Below the pieces are notes generated by a model. It searched no databases. It was not told the origin of the DNA and saw nothing but the letters and a program-made list of their open reading frames with translations. Both the position numbers and the translations under genes were made by a program. From Isoetes taiwanensis (taxonomy: Eukaryota; Streptophyta; Lycopodiopsida; Isoetales; Isoetaceae): 64,000 bases of DNA. Every line of letters begins with the position of its first letter. Position 1 is the first letter of the stretch. Location: the NCBI GenBank assembly GCA_021234155.1, contig JAJEKV010000060.1, positions 7,338,323 through 7,402,322 of the forward strand, in the 5' to 3' direction. Shown here in pieces: positions 20,829 through 33,160 of the stretch.

Positions 20829-21625
20829 GCTTCGTAGTCTTAAGGACTTGTGAATGCTATTGGACTTAATGTTTTAGATGTGCGTTCTATCCACGGGCTA
20901 CTTGGATTTCTCCTGCCCTTTGTATCACATGTATTTCTTTATCATTTAACAGCCACTATGCTATAAATATTTTCATAGTACCTGCCAGAGGATACTTATT
21001 ACCTGTACCATTGGAAAAGTTACGTAAGTGTAGGAGACCTATAAACAAATTCGAGAGGAGCTTGCAGTTTGTACTTACAAATTTGAAAAAAGGTGGTGGA
21101 ACAAGATTGCACGTGCCATAGCTTTTGACCCTAGTGGTAAATGGGATGCTTTAGTGGATCAATAAGATGCTTTTAGGCAACATGCAAAAGTATTTATACT
21201 TTGCCATTAGAGGACATTCCAGATGCTTCTAACATCCTTGTAAAGTTTCTCAATCCCATCATCTGGTTTGAGTTTATGCTTTTGTCACAGACGTTGCTTC
21301 CTAATATCATGTCATGTAATGTATGCATTGATGACATCATGTAACGTGTGAATTTAGTTCTCTATCTTATGTGATTTGGATATTGTGGCATCCTATGTTG
21401 CAACTGCTAGCTCAGGGCTGTAAGATGCCCTTGGTCTTCTTGGAGTCAATACATAGTTTTTTTCAACGTCTAGGCAGAAGTTTGCCATTTCCAATTTGTG
21501 ATTGCACATTTACATACAATCGATTTGTTCCCTATATGTCCCATGCAATTGATGATTATGTTGAAGCTTATGCAGATTGTCTTATTGCATTGCACAATTT
21601 TTTCCGTGTAATGTGATTGCACTAC
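20829..21625. other. Intergenic, nothing recognised
   Basis: No recognised gene or repeat before the start of the LTR retrotransposon. Confidence 0.4.
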
Positions 21626-22829
21626 TGCTACCATGCTATGACAGCATGGAAGAGCAAGACACATTCTCATATTCTCATGCTCACACTTTGATTTGAACAA
21701 GACATACAAAGACAATGCATCTTTGCACATTTTGAGAAGAAGACTTGAAGACCAAGGTGAGGACATTTGACAAAGATCACATAAGCATGCCATAGAAGGT
21801 GATTCAAGCAAATATTGAAGATTTGAAGACTGCTTGAAGAGTTCTTGGTATGTGATGCTTATATTTGCTTGGCATAACCACATTCCTTGATTCCCATCTT
21901 AAACCTCCCACGTCCCTTACCATGAAAACACGCCCATTAGACCCCAAGTTCCATGTCCACTCTTCATTTCCTAAGGCAAATTGGCCTAGAAGATTTTTTC
22001 TAGTCAAAACTTCTCTTCACATGCCATTCACATCACACACATGCTTACCATACAATCACCATCTCATTAAAGCACAAATTTCCACTTGACTTGGTCATGC
22101 TCATGGTCAAATCTCAAATTTCTCTCTCTAGAATTCATACTCATGGTCAAAGGTCAAATTTCTCTCTCTAGAAGTCATACTCATGGTCAAAGGTCAAATT
22201 TCTCTCTCTAGAAGTCAAATAATGAGAGAAAGTGCAAAATTCCTAAGGGAAGCAATCAAAAGTCAAATTTTGCCTAGAAGATGCAAATCATATGCATTGG
22301 TATTAAAATGGACCTATGACATGCCAAGTCATCATACATGTCATCTACATTACCATGTCACATCATACACGTGTCACCCCATTAAAATTCCATCCTTTGC
22401 AAAAGTTCTTCAATTTACATGGTTAAATCCATAAGGGTGACATATCATCTTGCCACATCATCACCAACACCTCCACATCATCATCCACATGTCATACACA
22501 TCATGTCCACCTCATCCCATGTTTTGACTAGAAAAAATATTCTTAGCCAACTTGTTTGACATCTCATTACCCCTACTTGCCATGTCATCCTCACATTGCC
22601 AACTCATCATGCCCACATGCCACATCACCATTCTCATACCTCCTTTCAAAGCAAAAAACTTAAAAAGCCTTTTTGCAAAAAAGATTCCACCATCATTGAG
22701 AGCATCAAAAAAGATTCCTTTTGCAAAAAAGAGATTCCAAAAACTCGTTTATTTGGGCCTGCATATATGATTTCTTGGGAAGCGTGCCTAACCATATTTT
22801 GCAAAAAATGTTTCCTATCTACTCCCCCA
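21626..22829 (+). repeat. 5' LTR (minimum extent)
   Basis: Matches the downstream copy from TGCTACCATGCTATG onward: shared CATGGAAGAGCAAGAC, CATGGTCAAAG, TTGGTCATGCTC, GGGTGACATATCATC and GGGAAGCGTGCCTAACCAT. It contains a tandem array of about 42-bp units (CTCATGGTCAAA... TCTCTCTCTAGAA) at 22095-22215, three copies here against two in the 3' LTR. The true 3' edge is beyond 22829, because a TATA-like CTTATATACCC lies at about 22950; the other LTR is cut there, so the end cannot be set by comparison. Confidence 0.8.
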
Positions 22830-24300
22830 GCCTAGATTTCCCTCCCAATCTCCCCCCGCCACGTGGTATACCCGGGCATGTGGGGCGATGAAGGTACCGA
22901 GGCCCACAGTGGATATAGCACGTATTGTTAATGATTTGATTTTATTATTCCTTATATACCCTTGCTTCATTTCAAGTTGGGCCTGTGGGATATTTCGCAG
23001 ATTTTGCCAAAAACCCTAATCTTCAAGAACTGCCAAGATCCGGCAAATTTGTCTGAAACAACCTCTCAATCATTACCTTAAGATGTCGAATTGGCCTATT
23101 GCACACCAAGAACCTATCAGATAAGCTAAAAAACAAAATTTCGGCACGGATTTGCCAAGAACAGAGCTAAACAGGGGAATTCAAAAGGGGGTTTTGTTCT
23201 CAGAGAATTTTTCAAGGGCTTTGAGGCGAATGACGGATCGGTTGCTTTGAAGAAAGACCAGTTCATACATCTGGAGCTTGAATCTGCCATCCAAACATGA
23301 GATTTTGCATGAATTATTGACAAATTTGTGCAGATTACCTGATTGTGTACCTTTTTTCATCCTGTGCCCAAGACTTAGAGCTTGGGATTATTATTGTTTG
23401 CCTGTGTGATTCTGAGTTGAATGAAAATCCGAGCCTTGTTGAGAAATTTGTGAAAGCTTCCTATTGATTTCGTGTCGGATGTTATATTTGTACAACACTT
23501 AGTCCTTGCATCCTACCTTGAGAGAGAAAAAAGCAGAAATATTGCACACGAGCATCTGTAGCATAGATTCATGATATTAAAAATGTTTGCTCAACCCACT
23601 GATAGTACTTTAAGCCTGCATCATTAGACCCTTGATTTGTTCTCATTACTCTATATTTACATTGTGCCCAAGTAACCTTCATCTGTTTATTTGCATAGAC
23701 ATTGGTGGCATTGATACTGCTTAGAAAAGTAAAAAAGTGCATCCAAACATCTAGCAATTCTAGATCTGCCTGTTGTTCATACTCTGTGACAGACAGTCAA
23801 CAAAAAAATAAAATTCCAAAAAAGATACATATCTTTCTGCAAAGAGCATTCTTGAAGATTGTGAGCAGACATTCTGGAGAGGGATTGAAGCATCAGATCT
23901 CAAAAAGAAGTTACCTTTATTGAGTTAGAAAATTTAACTCTCTGCCAGGGATATTGACCAAAAGCTGACCAGGGATGCTTATTTGAATAGCTCGCTCTAA
24001 TCCAAATTTATCTGACTTTTTTCCCAGTATCCTTCAAAGTCTTGTGCAGCTTTAGAATCAATAATAATGAGTAAAGTCCCTTTGGTTTGCATTTGGCATG
24101 TATCCTTGCAAGGCAGACTTTTTTCTCTTTAGGGAAAGCTATTCATAATCACTGTTCGAGCATTCTTCTTGGGATTGTTTTACTCAGAGTGGTCGCCTCA
24201 AGCAACCTGGAGCTTCTAAACCACTGAGGTTGAAGGTTTTGCCAGGAACACCTTCAACATTTTGGAGACTCTACTGAGATAATTTCCTGGAATTTGAACT
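22830..24300 (+). other. Rest of 5' LTR and untranslated leader of the Ty3 element
   Basis: It contains a TATA-like motif near 22950 and a long leader without sense-strand coding. A 62-codon antisense frame (23569-23757) is present but unrecognised. Confidence 0.4.
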
Positions 24301-25340
24301 CATGGCTCCCAGGAGAACTAATGAAGCATCTGAGCATGCTGAAGCACAGGAGAATCATGAAGCTTCTACTGCAGCACCAAGTGTGAGTATATAGCAAACA
24401 CAGGTATGCCTTGTCAATTTTGAATTGAATAGGCCAATTTCTGTTCCTACTTTTGATCCGAGCATGAATGCTAACAATTTTTAGAAAACTTTTGAGGAGT
24501 ATTATCAAGAATATGGACACAAGAAAGGTTGCAAATTTGTGCAGGAGATTGAAGGACAAGAGGAAATTATGGCTGTGCATACAAGAGGAATGAACAATGC
24601 AAAGGAGAAAGAGTCAGCACAGGCCATTGAGGACGTCAATGCTGTGAGACATAAGGAAATCAAGCAAAATATGGTTGTGCCTCCTCCCCCTATTCAGAAA
24701 TATTTGAAAAAGGATAAAGATAGTGAGGATTTTGAGTATTTGCTTAAAAATTCTAAAATTAATATTGACTTGTTGACTCTGCTCAAAATAGCTCCATCCT
24801 ACAGGAAGAAGGTACTCAATTTGATCAAAGAAGATGAGTTTGCTCTAACCAATCATATCGAGGAACGCATGCTTACTCGGGAAGATTATGACCCAGGGGC
24901 TTTTACTTGTGTTGCTAGAATGGGCAAGAAAATTTTAACCAAGGTCCTGTTAGATGGAGGATCACCTCTAAATGTCCCTGTAGGGATAGTCAGCAATGTA
25001 CCAATTGATGTGGAAGGTATTGTTGTTGCATCTAACTTTGTTGTGGTTGCTTTTGAAGGGATAGAAGAGAAATCAGATGCTTTTGGGAAGAAAGTGGCTT
25101 TCTACAGTTGATGCCAGGCTTGTTTGGTCAAAAGGGGAATGCACTATTTCCAATGGTAAGAAAAAGGTAACACTCTACAACAAAGTAGGTGAATTTGAAG
25201 CCTTAAACTTCATAGAAGAAGACATGCTGCTCTCAAATCCATGTGGAGAGTTTGTATTGAATGCAAATGATCCAATATATAACTCAGAATTCCCTATGCA
25301 GGTAGCTCTGCCTAAACAAGAAAATTTTGCTTACTTATAG
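24301..25340 (+). pseudogene. Residual gag and aspartic protease of the Ty3 element
   Basis: ATG at 24301 starts a short leader peptide (APRRTNEASEHAEAQENHE) with stops at about 24393 and 24482, and the main frame opens at 24483. The gag core is missing. The protease flap and catalytic region read VLLDGGSPLNVPVGIV, with DGGS in place of the more usual D[ST]G triad of other retroelements, as I recall for several plant Ty3 lineages. After a frameshift near 25077, LLGRKWLSTVDARLVW gives the C-terminal protease motif. The polyprotein would be cut by this enzyme. The frame runs on to an in-frame TAG at 25338-25340, directly before the RNase H. Confidence 0.7.
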
Positions 25341-25745
25341 TTTGATGGTGGTGTTTCCAAAAGACTTAGTGTTGCTTCCTCTGCTGCTATCCTCAAAGAT
25401 TTTTCTAATAGATTGCTTGCAAAAGTAGGCAGAATTTTTCCTAATGCAGCCTCAAATATGGCAGAATATAAGGCTCTAATAGCAGTACTCCAAGAAGCTA
25501 AGAATTTGAGTATTAATGAAATTGTTATCTTTGGAGATTCTCAGCTTGTTTGTAGGCAAATATTGGGGGAATATCAGGCCAAAAATGAAGACATGATCTC
25601 AATCAGGAACCAAGCTTTGGGAGAACTAAAAAACTTCAAGACGTTGAGACTGTCTCACGTGCCAAGGGAACAAAACTCTGAAGCTGATGCATTATGCAAA
25701 AGTGTTTTGCTTGAGCATTTGGCTGAGGGAGCAGTTCAAGAAGAG
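25341..25745 (+). pseudogene. Cellular/archaeal-type RNase H located upstream of RT
   Basis: Begins FDGGVSKRLSVASSAAILKD directly after an in-frame TAG and continues NMAEYKALIAVLQEAK, IVIFGDSQLVCRQILGEYQ and HVPREQNSEADALC. The four acidic residues expected of RNase HI are all present: D in FDGG, E in AEY, D in GDS, D in EADAL. It is the second, additional RNase H found in Tat-type elements, which would remove RNA from the RNA-DNA hybrid. In this copy it precedes the reverse transcriptase instead of following the RT/RNase H pair. It is intact apart from the leading stop. Confidence 0.75.
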
Positions 25746-26800
25746 GAACTGGAGAAAAAGGACCTGCAACAGCTCTATCCTATTCTGGTAATCAATGCAA
25801 GTGAGGAGAAACAGGTAAAGGAAGTTAAGTTGAACAAAAAGGGTATAGATAGAGTTCTATATGTTGGTGACTTGTTCAAAGAAGTGGATAATGCCTTTGT
25901 TACTAATTTTTTTGATGATTGGAAAGATATTTTTGCCTGGGACTATGATGAGTTAGTTGGTGTTGATAAGAGGATATGTGAGTTTGAGATAAAAATCAAG
26001 GAAGGTATGAAACCTATGGTTCAAAAGCTCAGAAGAATTAATGCATCCTTATTAGGCCTGATCAAAGAGGAATTATATAAAATGAAAGATGCAGATGTGA
26101 TTGCAGAGATTGTAAATCAAAGTGATTATCTTGCATTGTACCAATGAGAGAAGAAAAATAAAACTATAAGGGTTTGCATTGACTATAGGGACTTGAATAA
26201 AGCTACCATTAAAGATTGTTACCATTTGCCTTTTTTAGAAGAAGTTTTACATGTTGTTGCAGGCAAGGAAATATATTCTTTCTTAGATGGCTTTTCAGGT
26301 TTCAATCAAATAAGCATATAGGAGGAAGATCAACCAAAGACCTCATTCATTACACCTTGGGGAACATTTGCCATGAAGAGGATGCCCTTTGGATTAATGA
26401 ATGCATCTGCAACTTTCCAAAGAGCCATGGACACTATTTTCAAGGATATGCCTTCAAATGCATTTCGTGTCTTCTTGGATGATCTTTGTTTAGGAACTTC
26501 CCTCAAAGATCATTTTGGTGTTCTAACTAAATTATTTACCTTGTGCAAGAAAGGAGGTGTCAGTTTAAACCCAAAGAAATGTGTCTTTTTGTGCTCAAGA
26601 GGAGAATTGCTTGGGCATGTAGTGTCTACAAAAGGCATTCAGTGGCCAGAAGCTAAAATTGAGGCTTTGAAGAAACTAGCTCCTAAAAAGACACTCAAAC
26701 AGGTAAAAAGCTTCATGGGAATGACTAGTTTTCTGAGAATATATGTCCCTCACTTCTCACACAAACCTCACAAAGGTTGGAAAATTTTCCAAGAGTGAAA
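25746..26800 (+). pseudogene. Reverse transcriptase of the Ty3 element
   Basis: A linker (DWKDIFAWDYDELVGVDKRI, the usual pre-RT motif) leads into the fingers and palm. Key motifs are VCIDYRDLNKATIKDCYHLP, SFLDGFSGFNQI with the first catalytic aspartate, FAMKRMPFGLMNASATFQRA, and VFLDDL with the catalytic aspartate pair, here FLDD instead of YVDD/YIDD. Thumb motifs (LGHVVSTKGIQW, LKQVKSFMGMTSFLRIY) follow. Stops occur near 26144 and 26320, so it is inactive as it stands. Confidence 0.85.
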
Positions 26801-27368
26801 GCAAACATATTCTGGTTGATTGGAATGAAGAATGTCAAGAACCCTTTGATAAAATCATCAATGTCATATGCCATTCTATTCTGCTAAAGCCCCCAGACTT
26901 AGAAAAGCCTTTCAAAGCCTATATTAGTGTCACTAAAAGGGCAATTGGTGTTGCATTGCTGCAAGAAGACCATGTTATTGCTTTTGCCAGCAAAATGTGG
27001 TCTGATACTGAGCTAAGATATCCTAGACTAGAAAAGAGTGCTGCTGCTTTGATGTTTTTGATAGAAAGACAGGGACATTTGCACAAAATAACCAAACTCA
27101 AGTTTATATGAGGCAAAACCCTCTATCTCTCCTCTTTGCAAAGAAACAACCAAAAGCAAAGTTGTGTAGATGGGCTTGTAAAGTTCAGGCTTATAACATT
27201 ACTGTCAAAGTTGTGAACTTAGTTGAAAATCCCAGTTCCTATCTACCTTATGCTCTATTTGAACACGAGGATCAAGAAGGATTAAATGTTGTTGATTGTA
27301 TTACTAACTTGGTTGCTTTTTATGCAAAAGACTTGGACTGGCAATGTGATATCAGGTTTTTATCTTAA
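26801..27368 (+). pseudogene. Degenerate retroviral-type RNase H
   Basis: Motifs [40 protein letters not shown] and KSAAALMFLIER mark the standard Ty3 RNase H. The first catalytic aspartate (normally TDAS) is replaced by ISVT, and the domain breaks near 27110 before the rest of the fold. Loss of this domain is expected where a second RNase H has taken over. Confidence 0.7.
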
Positions 27369-28612
27369 AAACAATGAGATGCCAAAGGACTTGAGCAGCA
27401 GTCAAGAAAGGAGGTTTAAAGAGAAGTGCAAAAAATTCAGGCTGATTGGGGATGTGTTATGCAAGGTTGACAAGGAGGGAGTATTGTTGAGGTGTGTTGA
27501 TTATGAAGAAGTCAAAATGATCATTGAGGCGTGTCATGAAGGTATATGTGGTGGACACTTTGCTGCTGACACAACTGCCAAGAAGATCTTGAGGTCAGGT
27601 TATTTTTGGCCTACTCTTTTCAAAGATTGCTATGATGTTATAAAATGCTGTCATAAATGCCAAATTTTTGGCAAGAGAACATTGCAACCAGCTCCTCTCA
27701 CTGCTATAACTTTCCCAGGACCATTCCAGACATGGGGTCTAGATTTCATAGGTCCAATAGATCCACCTTCCTCAGCTCAACATTAGTTGATACTTGTAGC
27801 CACAAATTACTTTACCAAGTGGGCTGAAGCAATTTCCATTAGGGAAGCAAATACCTATATCAGTGCAAGATTCCTTCATGAAAACATCTGTGCTAGATTT
27901 GGAATTCCCTTCAAAATTATCTCTGATAGGGGAAGCCAGTTTATGAGTCAAACCATTGCATTATTATTAGCCACTATGAAAGTTAAACACACCAAAAGTT
28001 CAGCTTATTACCCTCAAGGCAATGGCCAAGCAGAGTCAACCAATAAAGTTCTAAAGTCAATCCTTAAAAAGACCATCAGCATTTCAAAAAAAGATTGGCA
28101 CCTAAAACTCCATGATGCACTATGGGCTTATAGAACTATGGGCTTCCACCAAACACACACCTTTCAGTCTGGTCTATGGTATAGAACCTGTAGTGCCAAT
28201 TGAATTAGAACTTCCATCACTCAGACTAGCATACCAGATAAACTTAGAAATGGATGATGCTTTAAAGGAAAGATGTGCGAGATTAACGCAGCTTGAAGAG
28301 CACAGGTATGAGGCAGAGAATGTTGTCATGATTAAAAAGGCCAAGGATATTGCAACATTCAAAGCTTCTCACAAACTCCAAGGCACTCTCAAATCGGGTG
28401 AGCTTGTTTTAAAATGGAATAAGGCAAGGGAGGACATAGCAGATAAATTTGAAAATCTTTGGGAAGGGCCTTTTGAAATTATTGGCACAGCAGGGAAAGC
28501 TTCTTATTGGCTAAAAGATGTGCTTGATGGCAGAGAATTGTTGAATCCTATCAATATCCTACATTTGAAAAGGTATTGGCAACAACATGTTTCCTTAATC
28601 TTGCTTAGTTAA
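27369..28612 (+). pseudogene. Integrase of the Ty3 element
   Basis: The zinc-binding HHCC module is visible (HEGICGGHF ... CCHKCQIFGK). The catalytic core has D in TWGLDFIGP, D in IISDRGSQF and E in NGQAESTNKV, the DDE triad. A stop at 27784-27786 and a frame change near 28150 break it. The C-terminal part (FENLWEGPFEIIGTAGKASY, LHLKRYW) is the usual GPY/F-like module, without a chromodomain, consistent with the non-chromovirus Tat group. The enzyme would insert the cDNA copy. Confidence 0.85.
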
Positions 28613-29357
28613 AAGATTATTTGGAATTTGTAGGTAGGATAGTTTAGTTTGCTTTGGTTAACTAATATTGCAAAAAGCAAAAAAGAAAACAAAAAAAAAG
28701 ACAAAAAACAATTCAGGAGCATTAGGTATGTAGTAATTGTTTTCAAATTTTAGTATTTGCATAAAGTAGGCTTTTGAATTCAAGATCCACACTATTAATG
28801 CAAGAATAGAAGATTTGTGCAAATGTCAACTCATTCAAGATTCAAATCAAGTACTAATATTGCTCAAGCTCTGAATTCCATGCAGGGGCATCTGGATTTG
28901 CAGTCATTCATCCCATACTCATTCACCTCTCCTCATTCATCCTCATATTTATACTGCTGCAATTCCTACCACAACAGCAGCTCATTTGTGCTAACAAATC
29001 TTTTGTCACATGCAGGTGCATCCTGAGACATTCATTCTATACTCATCTGCACAAGAGTTGCCTTTGATCCACATAAAACACTTCAAATCTTCACTCTTTT
29101 CCACATTCCCATCCAGCAGCTCATATTCTTTACTAATGGTCACACTTGTCATGCAGGTTCATTTGCAAATCACTTCCATGTTCATATTCATATCATACTG
29201 AATCTACCACCACCATCCTTTTTTTTTTTCAATCCATTGCAGGTCCATTGAGCTGCCAAGCATATCTCCACACTGGCAGTTAGCTGGAATTCTACTCCGA
29301 TTATCAATCAAAAAACAAGAGGCTGGGGAACCAACCTGTTCTTTTAGTTTGGCATAA
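28613..29357 (+). other. 3' untranslated part of the Ty3 element
   Basis: No coding recognised. A purine-rich AAGAGGCTGGGGAA at about 29318-29331 could be the polypurine tract, 26 bases or so before the visible LTR match. Confidence 0.4.
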
Positions 29358-30427
29358 TGCTGCCATGCTATGGCAGCATGGAAGAGCAAGACACATTCTC
29401 ATATTCTCATGCTCACACGTTGATTTGAACACAGGTATACAAAGACAATGCATCTTTGCACATTTTGAGAAGAAGACTTGAAGACCAAGGTGAGGACATT
29501 TGACAAAGATCACACAAGCATGCCATGGAAGGTGATTCAAGCAAATATTGAAGATTTGAAGACCCCTTGAAGAGTTCTTGGTATGTGATGCTTACACTTG
29601 AGTTCTTGGCATAACCACATTCCTTGATTCCCATCTTAAACCTCCCACATCCCTTACCATGAAAACATGCCCATTAGACCCCAAGTTCCATGTCCACCCT
29701 TCATTTCCTAAGGCAAATTGGCCTAGAAGATTTTTTCTAGCCAAAACTTCTCTTCACATGCCATTCACATCACACACATGCTTACCATACAATCACCATC
29801 TCATTAAAGCACAAATTTCCACTTGACTTGGTCATGCTCATGGTCAAAGCTCAAATTTCTCTCTCTAGAAGTCATGCTCATGGTCAAGGTCAAATTTCTC
29901 CCTCTAGAAGTCAAATGACGAGAGAAAGTGTAAAATTCCTAAGGGAAGAATCAAAAGTCAAATTTTGCCTAGAAAATGCAAATCATATGCATTGGTATTA
30001 AAATGGACCTATGACATAATTCAAAAGTGGCCAAGTCATCATACATGTTATCTACATTACCATGTCACATCATACACGTGTCACCCCATTGAAATTCCAT
30101 CCTTTGCAAAAGTTCTTCAATTTACATGGTTAAATTCATAAGGGTGACATATCATCTTGCCACATCATCACCAACACCTCCACATCAGCATCCACATGTC
30201 ATACACATCATGTCCACCTCATCCCATGCTTTGACTAGAAAAAATATTCTTAGCCAACTTGTTTGACACCTCATTACCCTTACTTGCCATGTCATCCACA
30301 TCATGTCCACCTCATCCCATGTTTTGACTAGAAAAATATTCTTAGCCAACTTGTTTGACATCTCATTACCCCTACTTGCCATGTCATCCTCACATTGCCA
30401 ACTCATCATGCCCATATGCCACATCAT
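29358..30427 (+). repeat. 3' LTR, left part
   Basis: Matches the 5' LTR from TGCTGCCATGCTATGG to GCCACATCA. It differs by having two instead of three TCTCTCTAGAA units (29832-29912) and an extra 93-bp tandem duplication (30205-30390, TGTCCACCTCATCCCATG... unit). Both LTRs have drifted, so insertion is not recent. Confidence 0.8.
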
Positions 30428-30509
30428 GGCAATCCTGCTCGAAGCGACAATGGCAGCAAGCAGAGCAAGCCTTTCCTTGCTTCGCCATAGCCTCCCTCGA
30501 GAAAGAAGC

Positions 30510-30690
30510 ACCGGTTAGCCGGTTTCCAGATTGGTTGACTAGCAACATAATTGACCGCCAGTTTACAACCAATAATGGGTTTGGAGCAGTTATTGGCATA
30601 TTCCAGGCTTATATATATTAGCATATACCTGGAATATGACTTAAACCACATGGATGAGGGTTTGCCCCCTTAGGGGCAACCCAAAAACGA
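30510..30690 (+). repeat. Dispersed repeat with GGGTTTGCCCC palindrome (copy 2)
   Basis: The block contains GGTTAGCCGGT, AGCAGTTATTGGCATATTCC, GCATATACCTGGAATATG and the palindrome at 30658-30682 followed by CAAAAACG. The same parts occur in the same order, inverted, at 53904-54090. It looks like a non-autonomous element family. Confidence 0.6.
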
Positions 30691-31379
30691 TATTTTTCTT
30701 CTTTGGATGTCTCTTTTTTGTGGACATGGAATCCTGTTAGATTAACTCTACAGTCTTATAAGGTGCAGCCAAATTCGAGTATCAATCTTCCCGATTGTGA
30801 TGGAGCCTCACCTGGCTGGTCCCTGATCAAATCTATACATAAATCTCTTTTTGGATTTTTGCATTTCTCCTTGCATTCCTCATGGACCATTTGGCTTCAA
30901 TATTGTAAAATGTTGAAAACCATGTCTATACAAAATACTTCTTTACATCCAATGCATTTCATCACATGACAAAAACTAAACTCAACTTGTTGAATAGGGT
31001 TGCATTCTCAACTATGAATGCTAATACTAGGCTCAACTTTGAAACATTTGAAGTTGGCAAAAAATCCCCAACAACAGCCGTACATTCCACTTGATGTTTT
31101 CAAAAACCTACGTTAATGTACACCTAGAAAGGTTGTGTATTGATCGATTTGTTGAAGTAGATTCTCATTATGAAAAAGGATATGTGTTCATTGCAGGATT
31201 TATTTAGATGCATGCATGTGGAAACAACCTGATAAACTATTCTTTTCACTAGGTATCTTCAATGCTCAATAACTTTTGCACCAAGTATCTTATACACAAG
31301 GTAGCCTTTGCATTGAGTCAGACAAAAGAAATGTTCGTGATGGCCTTGAGCGCCACGATAAATTTCTTGTATCCCTAAG

Positions 31380-31514
31380 GATTATTACAACAGTGGAGAG
31401 GTCAATGAGAAACTGAACAGATATCGAGCCCAAGAGAACCAGGCCGATGAGCAAGCAGAGGAAATCTTTGAGCAATTCGGGTTGCGAACTGGTCCCCGTG
31501 ACTTCAATATGTAG
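31380..31514 (+). pseudogene. Terminal exon-like fragment, unrecognised
   Basis: After a pyrimidine-rich CTAAG acceptor, 44 codons are open to TAG at 31512-31514 and read VNEKLNRYRAQENQADEQAE, EIFEQFGLRTGPRDFNM. It is charged and helical-looking, clearly protein-like, but not recognised. It lies inside the DNA that split the LTR and may have been carried there. Confidence 0.4.
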
Positions 31515-31834
31515 CATTATAATAGGGGTTTTTTTGTGTTTTTGTATGCTTTTTTACATGGTTTTCCTATGATTTAGCCGCTGTCTTCATCTGCATGTAC
31601 TAAACAGTATTTTTAGAGTGCACCTTCTTTTTAGCCATTGATTTCAAAGAAGAAGGCAAATCCTGTGGTTGTAGGTATTTCCCCTTGCATGTTTCTTTTT
31701 TTAGTAAATGTGTGATATTAATATTATTATTTTAGGTTTCCTTAGCCATCGGATAACTTAACAGCGGAAGAGGCAGATTCTGGATTTCGATCCTTGGAAG
31801 GTCGATCGGCTGAAGCAACCTTGGGGCTTACGTC

Positions 31835-33160
31835 TTTCAAACTTTTCTGTATTTTGTTCTGAATTTTCTGTATAATTTCTCTGATCAAATAGCATGTTGA
31901 AAACAGTTAACTTCTCAAAACCTGGCCTGGCAAGCGTTGCTAATCCTCCTTAAGGATGGAGACGATATTTCAATCTATCGTATTCAAGTCAAAAATGTCA
32001 ATTTCTTTCATATGTAGTCGAAATATACATGTCACCTCTGTGCTGGCAGATGTACTCAACATAACAAGGTTTCTACTCTGATAATTACGTTGTTGAATGT
32101 GACGAGCAAACAGAGTTCTTCAATGGTCAGCTACTAGAGCAAAACGCCAACTCACAGAGCTTTTGTCATTCTTTCCTTCTCGTCACACAAAGAACATGGA
32201 AGCTAGAAAATATATTATGTTGCTCTTCATGTTTATGCTCCAGCAGTGCTAGAACGTCTCTGGATTTGTCCCGGCAAGTCACTTTTCATATCCTTTATAC
32301 TTAGTATTCAGTTCTCAGATCTGGCATGGGTTATTGTGCTATATATTGAGTTTGCGAACTTCTAAAACAAATACCTTGCATTTTAGTGGATCTTGATTTT
32401 AGGTCTCGTTGTTGGTTTACATTCCAAGGCGGAGCTTGCCCGTATATTCTAAATCTTTTTTTAGTTACTATTAAATATAATAATTGCATAATAGCATCAT
32501 TTTCTAATATCCTGCAAGCTGCTTCAGGCCCAGACCATTCTGTATTTGCATTTCAAGGTGTTCCGATTTTGCATTGCACATGGCTTTGCTGCTTAGTACT
32601 ATCTAAAAGTAGAGGGCCTGCTTATCTTCATGCATGTTTATTTAATCTCATGCACTCATATATTGCCAAAATATTTGGCATTATTCAGCAATAGAATGCC
32701 CTTAGGTTGTACTTGTGAGAAGCACAGTGAGACTCAGTATGATATAAACGTGGATTGTATGGATGTATCAAGATTTCTGTACCGCACACACACACACGCC
32801 ATCATTATTTTAATTTCAGCATCTTGCTTGTAGAATCTAAGCTTCAAACTTTTCTTTATTTCGTTCTGTAGTCTGTGTATAATTTCCCTGATCAAATAGC
32901 TTGTTGAAACCAGTTAACTTCTCAAAACCTGTCCAGGGAAGCGTTGCTAGTCCTCCTGCAGGATGGAGACTATATTTCAACCTATTGTATTCAAGTAAAA
33001 AATGTCAAATTCTTTCATATCTGGTCGAAATATACCTGTCAGCTTGCTGGGCTCTGTTTTGGCAGATGTATTCAGCGCAACAAGGTTTCTACTCTGATAA
33101 TTACATTGTTGAACGTGACGAGCAAACAGAGTTCTTCAATGGTCATGCTCCATCAGTGCT
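31835..33160. repeat. Two direct copies of a ~300-bp unit, ~1.0 kb apart
   Basis: 31835-32130 and 32843-33150 share GTTAACTTCTCAAAACCTG, AAGCGTTGCTA, AATATACCTGTCA-like, AACAAGGTTTCTACTCTGAT, GACGAGCAAACAGAGTTCTT. They differ at scattered sites. No function recognised. Confidence 0.8.
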
